A stretch of DNA of 64,000 nt, from positions 1,302,001 to 1,366,000 of the forward strand of contig AP026124.1 of assembly GCA_030295235.1 (NCBI GenBank), given 5' to 3'. The notes under the pieces were generated by a model. It saw nothing but the letters and a program-made list of their open reading frames with translations. It was not told the origin of the DNA and made no database searches. Positions 1 to 10,164 of this stretch are shown piece by piece. Within the stretch, counting starts at the first letter, position 1, and the number at the start of each line of letters is the position of its first letter. The stretch comes from Fistulifera solaris. Its lineage: Eukaryota; Bacillariophyta; Bacillariophyceae; Naviculales; Stauroneidaceae. Position numbers and translations under genes: made by a program.

Positions 1-615
1 GTCGCCGAACTGTATATTATGAATAAAGTGCGAAACATTAAAATGACTCAGCTCAGCAGCCATGGTGCTTTCATCAGCTAACCCTAGCATTGCAATTTTC
101 CGACTAGACTCAATCCATGCAGGGCGTGATATGCCAATCGTTAGCACACCGGAAACGACTTGTGGGCTCAAATGACCGACAACCGTGCATCCTTTACCTC
201 TTTTGAATGCGTTATTGGATGCGGCTGCGTCATAATTCGTGGGCGCATACATTTCAATGGAGTGTTTGCCATGAATTTTTTCCAATTCTCCGGTAAGAAG
301 AGACGCACCGTCGAGTGATATGTCGAGTTGATTGCAGGATAGATGAGGGAAAGTCACGTGCAAGAACAGAGGAATGCGCCCTTTCGTATTCCGACCTGGT
401 CGTGCATCCTCTGTCAAAAGTGATATCGGTGTGGATTGCGATCTTGCCAAGTGCAACGAATGTTGAGTAGTGCCAATTGTATAGGACACTAATTGTGCGA
501 CAAAAAGCAACCCAGCACACGTAGCCGCAATGGCGGTGATTGCGCCTCCCACTGCACTCTTTTCCTGAAGATCAGGTCTTGTTTTCGCAAATGCATCAAG
601 CCGACGAAACCCCAT
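1..615 (-). CDS. ERGIC/ERV41-ERV46 family cargo receptor (3' part outside window)
   Basis: Partial gene: the ATG is at 615 and 205 codons run open to base 1. The N-terminus (MGFRRLDAFAKTRPDL) matches the ERGIC_N domain: a short cytosolic stretch with a DAF/DAY-type motif, then a hydrophobic segment at about residues 27-48 that would be the first membrane span. Further on, a Cys-x-V-x-GHL stretch and an ending with HFIHNIQFGD resemble the lumenal COPII-coated ERV domain, which in ERGIC2/ERGIC3 contains HLSFGE at the same place. The family cycles between ER and Golgi in COPII/COPI vesicles and helps load or retrieve cargo. The lumenal part up to this point is shorter than in ERGIC3, so ERGIC2 versus ERGIC3 identity is open. 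The second membrane span and C-terminal sorting signal lie beyond the window. Confidence 0.8.
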   Translation of the reverse strand, partial: MGFRRLDAFAKTRPDLQEKSAVGGAITAIAATCAGLLFVAQLVSYTIGTTQHSLHLARSQSTPISLLTEDARPGRNTKGRIPLFLHVTFPHLSCNQLDISLDGASLLTGELEKIHGKHSIEMYAPTNYDAAASNNAFKRGKGCTVVGHLSPQVVSGVLTIGISRPAWIESSRKIAMLGLADESTMAAELSHFNVSHFIHNIQFGD

Positions 616-717
616 TGTCAAATTAGCAAGGTTTGTTTAGTTATTACTTGAAAACCATTACCCCGGCGTATTGTGTATTTTTTCTTTTTGCGTTGCGGGT
701 TGCGGGTCCTATAGACT

Positions 718-733
718 GGTACCGGTACCGGCA
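718..733. repeat. GTACC palindromic cluster
   Basis: Overlapping GGTACC and ACCGGT palindromes (ggtaccggtaccggcacc). Similar clusters occur at 20203-20237 and 37151-37170, with shorter ones near 26938, 44160 and 52160, all intergenic. Confidence 0.5.
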
Positions 734-1155
734 CCCTCGATAAATTTCCCTACGAGGCCAACGTGAAGTCTACGTAGACGTTATTCGAGGCCTTGCACCT
801 TTCAGTTCGAATTGGTGACGATTACTGTAAATCATCATAGAATTGTACAATGCAAATGCCACTGGAGGTTTGATTATCGTTTATCGTGACAACGATATAA
901 AATATAAAAAGCTCATCTTGATGAATGATTCATGACTCGTGACCCCACAAATCATCCAGTCATGAAGAAAGGTCGCCTACTCTTGGGAGTAGAGCAAATT
1001 AGGGGCACAGTATTCCGGAAGGATTTACGCCATGGAGAATCGACTAGTGCATGGTAAGTGCTGCTGAAGGTCTTTGAAAGACTAGAGAAGATAATCGAGC
1101 TAGCAGAATTAATGGAATTATTCAGATAGATGTCTCGCTTGAACAGATCACGATT

Positions 1156-1192
1156 CATGACTGAAAAGCAGTCGTGGTAAAAAACCAACACC
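1156..1192 (+). repeat. Dispersed CATGACTG/CAGTCGTG repeat, copy 1
   Basis: CATGACTG, a 5-base spacer and CAGTCGTG form a near-perfect inverted repeat, followed by a tail reading roughly GTAAAAAACCAACACC. The same order of parts recurs at 36716-36755 and 52551-52595, and a perfect short version is at 61797-61817. Confidence 0.55.
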
Positions 1193-1440
1193 TTGCTAAA
1201 AATCCAAGGTACGTTTTGCAGGGGCTTGGTTTGCTTGGCGCACGACTTGGCAAAATCTACGTATAGTTGAAACACGAGAAAGACAATTTATGAGTGCAAC
1301 GCACGGAAAAACTTTTGATTAGGCCGCGTCGTTCAAAACTCAATTTAAATAGCATCGACCCAGCCGATTCAAAACGAGTAGAGCCCAATGTTCCTCATCA
1401 ACACTCCATCAACTTTCTGATAATATTCGCAGAATATAAA

Positions 1441-2321
1441 TCACAGCTCTTCCGACTGCGATTGGGATTTGGAGTCCGATGAAAAGTAGGTTACGAACGG
1501 GAAAACTTTCTTCAAGAAAACCATCGTCTGAGAGAAATCGAAAAGTTCTGACTTTCCCAAAGCCTTGGCATACTCATTGCAATCAGGTTCCCCAAGAAGA
1601 AATGTTTCTCCCATACTCAGTGGGGCGTAATGCGTACACATTTGGTCGTCGACACTGCAAGTAGTAATAACAACCGCAGTGGTACCTCCACCCGATTGTT
1701 CTACATGTTGACGCAGCGCCGGGATAATTCTCCAGGTTAACATCAATGCGGAAATGAATCCATCGGTGAAAGGAAACTGAATAACAGCAGCTTTAGTCTT
1801 TGGAAGAACCTCTGTTTCGTATTTGATCTTTGGCCACAATTCCGCCGCACTCAGTTCAATAAAATCCTCTTCCGTGAATCCGTTGATATCGGAATTTTTA
1901 CTGAGCAATTGCTTGCTTCGATCGTCCTCTTTGGCTGCGAGAAGACCAGCGGCGAATCGCTGCTGGCGTCCGCCCATGACGATTCGAGGGTCGTCAAAGT
2001 AAATCGTGTAAACGACGTCGGCATGCTGCTTTTTTTCGACCCCTCCTTCTTTTGCTATGAAACGAGCGAGTCCCTGGGAAGCAGCATAATCTCTTTTGGT
2101 GCGCTTGAAGACGAACGGTCCACCTGGGAACTCTCCTTCTTCGATTTCGATGCTCGAGAAACCGCCGGATGTGGTAAAAGAATACAGAAAGCAGACAGCC
2201 ATCACGAGGCAAATGACAAGGAACTAGAAGCTGTAATGAGATCTTTCATAAAAGTATCATATTGTCTTCCTTCAAGGGGCTTACCTGTTTTCGTCTTTGC
2301 TGGAAGGAGAAGGAAGAGCAT
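1441..2321 (-). CDS. TEX264-like GyrI-fold ER membrane protein
   Basis: Exons read as 2285-2321 and 1441-2223 with a 61-nt GT-AG intron. The body matches TEX264: a GyrI-like domain with a YTIYFDDPR stretch (TEX264 has YYDNPH), an IQFPF strand and a WRIIPALRQHVEQ helix (TEX264 RRVHPALDTYIKE). A hydrophobic segment just after the splice (FLVICLVMAVCFLYSF) would be the N-terminal membrane anchor. In animals TEX264 is an ER-phagy receptor that binds ATG8 through a C-terminal motif; whether this protein does so is not shown, and no strong motif is obvious in its short Ser-rich tail. The start is uncertain: from ATG 2321 the frame fits only if the T4 run at 2288-2291 is one base too long. That repair gives 272 residues. 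Upstream minus-strand frame read-through is an alternative. Confidence 0.7.
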
Positions 2322-2785
2322 GGTGAGCTGAACTGTTGCCAAGCAACCGAACGAAAGTAAACGTTCAGTAAACGTACCGGTGAGTTTCTTGGCTCATTCA
2401 TTGTGAGTTCATGGTAATTCATAAACATCTTAATATCGGTAAACGCTTTGATACACGGCGAACAGTTACTCAAAGGGGAACTTGCTTTACGATTGTACAA
2501 TAATGAACGAATGATGAAGTTTATGGACAAGTTTGAATATTGAGAAAGGGAAGCATTTGCCTCCGTTTCCGTTTTTCGTTTCTTCCGCACCTTTGCAACC
2601 GCAAAACATCACAAATCACAAAATCGTATACGAAAGAAAGGATCGTAACGGTTTAAACGCGTACAGTAGTTATCAGCGCTACGACAACAATTGATTTCAT
2701 CGAACTATGGTTAGTAACTTCTAATACTTTGTAACTACGTAGGAATACAATTAATTAATTCTTATCTGAAACACACGCATGAAAT
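2322..2785. other. Intergenic
   Basis: Region between the TEX264-like gene start and the end of the multi-C2 gene. I see no gene. A minus-strand frame stays open from 2590 to 2246 and could be an upstream exon of the TEX264-like gene, but its residues look non-coding. Confidence 0.5.
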
Positions 2786-5700
2786 CTAGCCATAGAGAGC
2801 TTTTAACGTGTACTCGGTTGCACTAGCCAGGATGGGCACTCCAAACCATGTAATGACCCCAGCTCCAACAACGATAGAAACGATTTTGGCATATGCCGCA
2901 GCAGTCGAATCTGGACTATTGACATAAGGTGCATTGTGATCAGTTTCCCTGTTCAGAAGTGCTGGCTTAGCAGTTGGTTGTCCAACAGGAGCTTCTGTGA
3001 AAAGCTGGGCCTCGGACTACAAAAAGACACAATGAGAGACAAACAATCAGCACAAAATCAGTGAGACGGATACTCACCCTTGGAATCATATCACCTTCCA
3101 GATGCTGACCTGGCACACGCGTTTTCTTGTATCCAACTTCCTCCATAGCTAGTTCGGAAAGGGATCTCGAGTCGGGTTTATACGGTGTAGCCGAGGATTC
3201 AGGAAGAGGGTGGTCACGATATCTATCTTCCTTCAGTACTGGTATTCGTATGACGAATTTGCCAAACATGTACTTCTTCATCGCCTTCAATTTGTTCGCA
3301 TTTTCTCGTTTAATGCGGGCGACTTGAAGAGCTTTAGTGTGTCTCAAAAATCGTTGCGCTTTTTTTTATGTTTTGCTGCTTCTTTTCTTCTTCCTCGGAT
3401 AGAGGTTCCTTGCCAACAACATAGATGTCGACGAGTTTCATCCACGGACCAAATAGAGCCCAAACAACGATTCTTGATATCCACTTGATCACGAAGAACC
3501 AGGGAATAAAGAAAAATACAATTGAAAGTAAGCAGCAGCCTACCGTGACCCAGAACGAAATGTAACATTCTTCCCATGACACGATGTATTTTACTGTCCT
3601 AAAGTATCGGATGACCAAAGCTAAATTTCGCTGCACAGGATACAAAATTGGCTTGAATGGGTCGATGGAAACGCCATTTGACTTCGTACTAATGTCAGCG
3701 ACATCCTCGCCAATCTCTTCCATCTCGCGCTCGTATTCCTCTCTTTCCTTCATGGCCTCTTCGTATTGCTTGGCCACCTTTTCTTCCGCTGTCTTGATAC
3801 GATTGGTCCAGGCCTCGAGAAAAGCCTGTGTTTCTTCACTGTTCTGGAACGGCTCAATCGAATGAGGAGGGAAAGAACTTCGACCTGATACAAGAATTTC
3901 AACAAGTTCTACAAAAGACTTGCATCGCATCCAGACATCAGGAAGGCTACGTCGATAGACGTTGGTTGCTATCATGAACCAAGCCAGGCAACCGAAGAGG
4001 AAACTTGGTAATAGTTGTGGATGCTCGACCAGCATCGTAGCCATCACGAAGGCAGTCATTGAATGAATCGGAAAGTTTACAGTCGTGGATCCGAATTTTA
4101 GCGGGAGAGACCCTCGCCAGAGAATGAGATTCATTACTGCATCGTTGAAATAAAACATAGCCTGTTTATAACTCGATAACAGCTCTTCAACATATCTGTT
4201 ACAATACGTGAGGATATATCCATCAAGAAAAATAAAGCAAGGATTACTCACGCGTTGATCACTTTTATGTTGTATCTCTCCGTATCGAACTTTCCGACGC
4301 AAGTGTATCGGAGAACACGAAAGTCTCGTCGGGCCTTTGTGTTAACATAGAGGTGCGGTGGTGGCTCCAAATTGGAAAGCAAAACTTTTCTCTCGTCGAA
4401 TATCTCCAATCGCAAACGAATCGTTATGCTACCTTTGGGCTTTCGACTTGACATTTTCGCACTGGAATACAAGTTATACTTTAAATCGTAAACTGTATCC
4501 CTTCTTAGATTCGAGACGTCTACGGACACGCGTCCGATGGGATCATGGTCATCCGCTGGGTTCATCCCCGCATCGTTATCAAAGACGCCGATAAAAAGTT
4601 GACTGCTACTGTGAAACACATGAAAGATGAAGGCGCGCTGACTCCAGGGCATCCATCTGGGGTTCAAGCAATCAGCTATGACATCCGTCTGACACACCGC
4701 ATCTTCGAAAACCAGAGAAACAAATGCGTCGGTGAAATTACCAACCAATCCTCCAACATCTAGTTGGGGCAAATCATCACAGCCGATAACCTCAACAAAA
4801 GACGACCAAGCGTGCCGCTACCAGCATCAATCCAGTTGTGTGAGGGCTTTCGACTTTCTTGCACAATTTCATCATGAGTCATCCACGTAGTCTCGTCTGG
4901 ACGAAGTGGATCGGGCCCTGGTCGGATTTTATACTGTCGACAAACATAGTGAGCATCTTCTTGAATTTCAAAACAATGTATCGATACTAAAGCCAACTTA
5001 CCTGCTTCTTTCCGGCGTTCTTTCCAGACGGAGCCACACGAGTCCTTTTCGATAGAATGGCTTTGAGACTACCAGCTCCGGTCTTCCCTTCCAACACGGC
5101 TTTATGAAGAAAATCCAATTGCTTAGATTTCGGCACACGACTTTCTTCCATGAATTTGATGTCACTTGGACTAGCTCTACGACAACGGATTGCCATATAC
5201 CCGGATACTTCACGGCTTTTGTAGCCAGGGGACTGAAGCTTAAATTCCATGCGTTCGCCGTTTGCTTCGTACAACGTTTTGGCAGGTACAGTGACAACGC
5301 CCAACTTCTCATTCCCCCCGAGCTTATCAAAGTCTTTTAGAATAAAGACTAGTCCATCACTCATGAATAACTCGTGCGAGCTGACAGTGAAAAGGAAAAG
5401 AGAATCGGTCTTAATCGTCCAAATCGGATCGAGACTGCAAAGAATCAAGAAGACAGTTAAAACAATTTGCGGTTACACCGATCAAAAAGCGAACGAACTC
5501 ACGTTTTGGAGATATGCTTCGTCTTGTGAACCTCGGCACCATTGAAAGTAACTTGGACATAAGGGTCTGAAGAAACGAGGTCACCAACAGGAATATCCCA
5601 CGCTGAAACAACTTCGAGCAGCAACGTAATTTTATCTTTCATATTGATCGTTGTCCCACCGAGTGCGGCTTGCATTCGAGCTTGCTTTCGGGTTTCTTCC

Positions 5701-6373
5701 TTCCCTAATTCATTTCTTAAAGTCCGTTCGAATTTGTCAGCATCTCCCTCCGAATCAAAAATCAGCTCCCGAACTTGCTTGGACGTCTTGAGTGCTATTT
5801 CCAACCAAATACCGTTTTTCCGTGTTCCTTTAATATGAATCGCTTTCAGGGGGATACGGTACTTCGCTTTCCAGACAGAACCATTCGTATCATCCGTAAA
5901 CGCTTGGCCGTCATCTACCATATCTATAAAGTCTCGAGGAACTACCGTAGACATGTCGTCGTCATCGTCATCAACGTCATTGTGCGATGCCTTTGATTTT
6001 GTCTTGTTCTTTTCTTTCACAGGAGCCAAAAGACGAACGATACATTCTTCAAACACCACGCCATCGGAACCCCTGACCCTGTGCACCTGAATTGAGACTT
6101 TGCGCCGTCGCCGACGCTTGTTGAGCGCCCGAGGTATAAACGTGCCCTGTAAATAATGCTAAACGTGAGAAACTTATCAGAAAGTAAAGTCAAGATTCAT
6201 ATTTCACTCACAGCGATAGTATTCAGGGGTGGTGGTGCAAGGCAATCAAACATGGTCGCCGACACAATGGTATCCGCTTCTTGCGAACCCAGATTCCTTT
6301 TCGATTCACGTCCCGTTGCCCCTATGAAAGCTTCGAGCGTGGAAACTTCTTTATGAGTATTGTTCGACGCCAT
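2786..6373 (-). CDS. Multiple-C2, C-terminally membrane-anchored protein (MCTP/tricalbin-like)
   Basis: Six exons: 6212-6373, 5503-6146, 5002-5434, 4252-4933, 3078-4195, 2786-3016, separated by 56-68 nt GT-AG introns. A first C2 domain is split by the second intron (TLLLEVVSAWDIPVGDL, then SSDPYVQVTFNG and TLDPIWT). A second C2 domain begins near 4790 (VEVIGCDDLPQLDVGG, DCLNPRWMPW). The C-terminal part has a paired hydrophobic region like the C-terminal domain of plant MCTPs (about 4140-3950), an acidic coiled coil, further hydrophobic spans (about 3545-3470) and a last span near the stop. Such proteins bind Ca2+ and phospholipids and work at membrane contact sites. Two frame breaks are seen: A4 at 4797-4800 (five fit) and T8 at 3360-3367 (seven fit). 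They cancel, giving 1089 residues. I treat them as sequence errors. Confidence 0.75.
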
Positions 6374-7083
6374 GCTGCGATATTTTCCTTGATTCGTTCA
6401 ATGATGCAATGGGCAAGATTGACAGTTGGTGTCGCTGTTTTTTTTTTTTTTTGGTCGATCGAAGTGTGCGAACTCGCGAAGCGAAATCTTTTTGAAAACG
6501 GCACTGGAAAAGCTCATTATAGTTCAGGTTCATTTGCCAGTCAACATCCATTCACGAGATTGAGCAAGTCACGTGTCAGATGGATTGCACGGAAATAAAA
6601 GGCCCAAAGCCCAAAGGACAGGGAGCATAGAGCACAGAGCTCAAAAGCATGACGCATAGTACTCGTCACTCGTCACGCATCACAGCAGGAAGAAAAAAAA
6701 AGAAAAAATGTCGTAATGACTAATGACCTAATGACCTCTGCCTCTGCCGGAAGTTTTGTCCAGCCTTTCGGAATTTAGCATTTGGCGTGCTTTCTGTTTC
6801 GACTGCTTGACCCGCACAATGTAAAATGTACTCCGTAACATGTTATTTAGAGGTTGGGCCTTCAGTCTACACTTACTTTAATACAATCAACATTCACAAA
6901 AGTGTCCACGAACACAAACTCCCTTTCAACTTGTTTATCTTTCGCATTCCAATTTCCAATGATTTGAGATGGCTGCGACATTGAATTGATTGTGGATGAA
7001 GCAAAGCAAAGCAAAGTACAAGTAATTCATAGACATCCTTTCCATTTAATCAGCTTTTCACATTGTTAGTCAATTGCGAGATC
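6374..7083. other. Intergenic, shared upstream region of the C2 protein and NRT2
   Basis: This 710-nt stretch lies between two divergent genes and must carry both promoters. It has a 15-base T run (about 6438-6452), short TAATGAC tandem copies near 6715-6737 and a CAAAG run near 7001. No gene seen. The nitrogen-responsive control expected for NRT2 would lie here, but I cannot name a site. Confidence 0.5.
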
Positions 7084-8725
7084 ATGGAAGCCGAGAGCTC
7101 TACAGAAACTGTAAGTGACTTTATTTTCTTCATCGCAGGAGGCTCCTTCGATTCGAATCAAACTCGTTGGCAACTCGTCTATTATGTTGTACCGAAAACC
7201 ACTGATCTGACTATCACTTTCGCAGGGAACTCGCCACTCGGCTGGAAAATCCAACTGGAAAAAATTCCATGATTATGAGGTGGATGTTGACCCGGAACAG
7301 GATGATAAAGCCACCGAAATCTTGTTATGTTCTTCCGAAAGACCGCACATGCGAGCCTTTCATTGTGCGTGGTGGGCATTCTTCGTGGCATTCTTTAGCT
7401 GGTTTGCCATCAACCCGCTCTTGCCCATAATCAGAGATGATCTAGGATTGACCAAAAAGGATATTTGGACGTCCTCAATTGCAGCTGTTGGGAGTACCAT
7501 CTTGATTCGATTCATTCTTGGACCTTTGTGTGATGTCTACGGACCAAAGGTTCTATTCAGTATTACCTTGTGCACTACTGCCATTCCGACGGCCATGATC
7601 GGTGTCATTCACACAAAAACCGATTTGATTGTGCTCCGATGCTTCATCGGACTCGCTGGGGGCACCTTTGTCATGGCGCAATATTGGGGCAGTCGCATGT
7701 TCGCGAAGGAAGTCGTCGGAACTGCCAATGCTTTGATTGCTGGGTGGGGCAATTTGGGAGCCGGTGTCAGTCAGCTGGTTGTCGGAAGCTATTTGTTTCC
7801 GCTTTTTGAATGGCTGACGGGGAGCTCAGAAATGGCTTGGCGAACGGTCGGCATCGTCCCTGCCTTTGTTGCGTTCGTGACTGGTATCGTCATCTACCGC
7901 ATCAGCGATGATGCCCCCAAGGGGAACTACTGGGAACTCAAGAAGAATAACGCTTTCACAAATCCAGTAACTATCCGGTCATCCTTCATGACCGGGTCTT
8001 GGGAACATCAACACATGGATCCTCTTCGTTCAGTATGCTGGTTGCTTTGGAGTCGAACTTACTATGTACAACGCCGCTGTCCTCTATTTTGTCGACGAAT
8101 TTGACCAAACTACAGAAGCTGCATCCGCTATTACCTCCATCTTTGGGTGGCTGAATTTATTCGCGCGAGGTCTTGGAGGTTTCTTTTCGGATGCTAGTCA
8201 TTACAAGTATGGAATGCGAGGTAGATTGTGGACACACACACTGATCCTCTTTTTTGAAGGTGTTTTGGTTTTAGTGTTTGCGTCGACCTCATCCTTGGGG
8301 ATGGCTGTCTTTATTCTGATTTGCTTCTCTTTATGTGTGCAAGCTGCTGAAGGAACGTCATTCGGTATCGTGCCTTACATCGATCCCCCTGAATATGGGA
8401 ACTGTGTGCGGTGTTGTTGGTGCTGGTGGAAATGTGGGAGCTGTTCTTTTGGTCTGTGCTTCCGTCAACTTACCTATGACACTGCCTTCAATGTAAGTTT
8501 ACCTGAGTATGTCTTCCGATTCTGTTTCAGTGATTTCACTTATCTTTGCCGTCCCAGATCATGGGTGTCAGCATCATTATTTCGGCCATCATGTCTGTTT
8601 TCGTGAAAATTCATGGCCACAGAGGATTGATTGGTGGCGAAGACTTGCGCGTAGATCCCGAAACTGGAAAGGTGATCCTCGAGGAAAACAAGAGCCTTTT
8701 GGAATCTGAAGTTGGTGGCGTCTAA
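7084..8725 (+). CDS. NRT2: Nitrate transporter, NNP/NRT2 family
   Basis: High-affinity nitrate/nitrite symporter of the plasma membrane, major facilitator superfamily. Exons 7084-7110, 7226-8492 and 8558-8725 join in phase 0. The cytosolic N-terminus contains FHDYEVDVDPEQDDKATEIL, typical of diatom NRT2. The NNP nitrate signature AGWGNLGAGVSQLV is near residue 180, and a second one, GAGGNVGAV, sits in the C-terminal half. About twelve hydrophobic spans are visible. Three single-base breaks occur: G3 at 7994-7996 and G3 at 8397-8399 (each one too many) and T4 at 8447-8450 (one too few). Repairing them gives 486 residues, the usual family length. The middle pair scrambles exactly the second signature, so an uncorrected model would wrongly look inactive. 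The first coding exon is only 27 nt. Confidence 0.93.
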
Positions 8726-8885
8726 TTCGAAATCCGATCCATTGTCGGCAATTGGTTGCATATTTTTGTTCAAGTTGGAAAAAGCTTTTGTGAACGACTA
8801 ATGTTTTGAATTCAATGAAATTTTTAATTTACTAATACTTTTTGTTGGTCAAAAGTAATTTCCGTCAAATGTACATGAATGCGAC

Positions 8886-9728
8886 TCATTCATCAAACAC
8901 TTTGTCGAACGGAAGTCTGTCTATGTACTCTTCAATGTCAAGCTCTCTTGTTATGCCTCCGTTAGGCAGCATCCATGGTGTTGCTTGATCTTTATCGTAT
9001 AGTGTCCCCAGAAACTTCATTCGTTCTTCTGGAGTCGAAATGAAATGTATCTTGTCTCTCGTCTTCCGCCCTGCAAACGGCTTGAAGATCGTCCACAAAC
9101 ACAAGAACGTCGTTGGAGCATCCAGTAAAAAGATTGAGTTGATGTAACCCACGTAGTGATTTCGCAGCGTTGTCATGAGTTCTTTGCCGACACATGTTGG
9201 TGGCGTATGACTAAACGCAGAAAACCCTCGAAAGTCCACGACCGCGTTGATTGTTCCGTCGTTCGCTCGACTGCACGCGATTGCTTTTTCCATAGTCCAT
9301 AAATGGCTCGCCATAGTAAGCTCCGGGTCATGAGACTGTACACGCCTGGGAATAAATATATAAGTAGATCTTCCCTCGCGATCATGGCCCTGAACATAGA
9401 CATGACCGGACGAAAGAGAGTGTTTGAGTTCTTTGTGATAGTAATTGACAGGATCGTCCAGAGCCTCCCGTAGATCGTCTAGCCTCTTCTCTTTTCGAAA
9501 GTTCAGCGTGTTTCTGATCCGTTCTAAAGCGAGAGCTTTATCGTTTTGCGCCGATTCGAGATAACGGCGAGCCATTTCACAAGCATGGAACAGTCGACCA
9601 TGTTGTGATTTCTGTATAGAATACTCATAAGAAGTTCTTGCAGCTGATTCGATTTCGCTTTCGGATAAGCAATGCAGGAGCGCGTTGGTGCTATCATGTT
9701 CAGCAGCTTTCTTCACGGTAGCAGTCAT
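8886..9728 (-). CDS. CRAL-TRIO (Sec14-like) lipid-transfer protein
   Basis: Uninterrupted 280-residue protein, ATG at 9728. Residues about 45-100 form the helical CRAL-TRIO N region (RRYLESAQ, IRNTLNFRKE). The lipid-binding domain follows (about 108-265): YVQGHDREGRSTYIFIPRR, a VVDFRGFSAF strand (the family has DL.GF), NHYVGYINSIFLLDAPTTF (family YPE....NAP..F) and FKPFAGRKTRDKIHF (family KPFL...T..KI.). Sec14-type proteins move or present phosphoinositides, phosphatidylcholine or tocopherol-like lipids between membranes. The ligand cannot be told from sequence. It converges with NRT2 (160 nt apart) and diverges from TRAPPC11. Confidence 0.88.
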   Translation of the reverse strand: MTATVKKAAEHDSTNALLHCLSESEIESAARTSYEYSIQKSQHGRLFHACEMARRYLESAQNDKALALERIRNTLNFRKEKRLDDLREALDDPVNYYHKELKHSLSSGHVYVQGHDREGRSTYIFIPRRVQSHDPELTMASHLWTMEKAIACSRANDGTINAVVDFRGFSAFSHTPPTCVGKELMTTLRNHYVGYINSIFLLDAPTTFLCLWTIFKPFAGRKTRDKIHFISTPEERMKFLGTLYDKDQATPWMLPNGGITRELDIEEYIDRLPFDKVFDE

Positions 9729-10164
9729 GGCGATTAGGATGTGAGAAGAATTATGGAAGAAACGGTATGAAAATGGGACACGTCGTTGTTACTTTTGCTG
9801 TGTTGGTGAAGCAAGGTATCTTCTTCGATGTTCGCGCAGCCAAGGGGAAATTAAATTGGCACGACCGATGATTTCCTTTTAACTACATTATCATCTATAC
9901 TCATTGAAGGGGTGGGTGTTAAGTAGCCAAAATCAGCAGTAACTTATATTGCAGGATCTCTTTTCACTCTGTTAAGCGAAAAACGACATCAGTCCCGTAT
10001 GACAGTCCGTGTAAAATACAGGTTCATGATGTCTTGAACCCTAGTAGGGAACGACTTTTGTTGCGCATGGCAATGAACCATGGTGGCAACAACCGACGAC
10101 ACCAGCGCTCATACTCTCATTGTGGAATACAAGTATATGAGCAATCTCATAGCAGTACAAACAC
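9729..10164. other. Intergenic, divergent promoters
   Basis: Between the Sec14-like gene and TRAPPC11, which point away from each other. No gene, repeat or named motif is supported. Confidence 0.5.

Larger units (their letters stand above)
616..1440. other. Intergenic, repeat-bearing
   Basis: No gene is supported here. The stretch contains a GGTACC-type palindromic cluster (718-733) and one copy of a dispersed CATGACTG repeat (1156-1192). A 107-codon open frame on the minus strand (952-1275) lacks an ATG and overlaps the repeat, so it is not called. Confidence 0.6.

Noticed and set aside
952-1275. 107-codon minus-strand frame
   Set aside because: Starts at GTG, overlaps the dispersed repeat and has no conserved features.
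7111-7138. 28-nt intron in NRT2 ending at the first AG
   Set aside because: Too short for a spliceosomal intron; using the AG at 7225 gives a 115-nt intron and the correct frame.
7145-7165. tRNA B-box-like GATTCGAATC
   Set aside because: Lies inside the NRT2 intron; no acceptor stem or A-box at the right distance.
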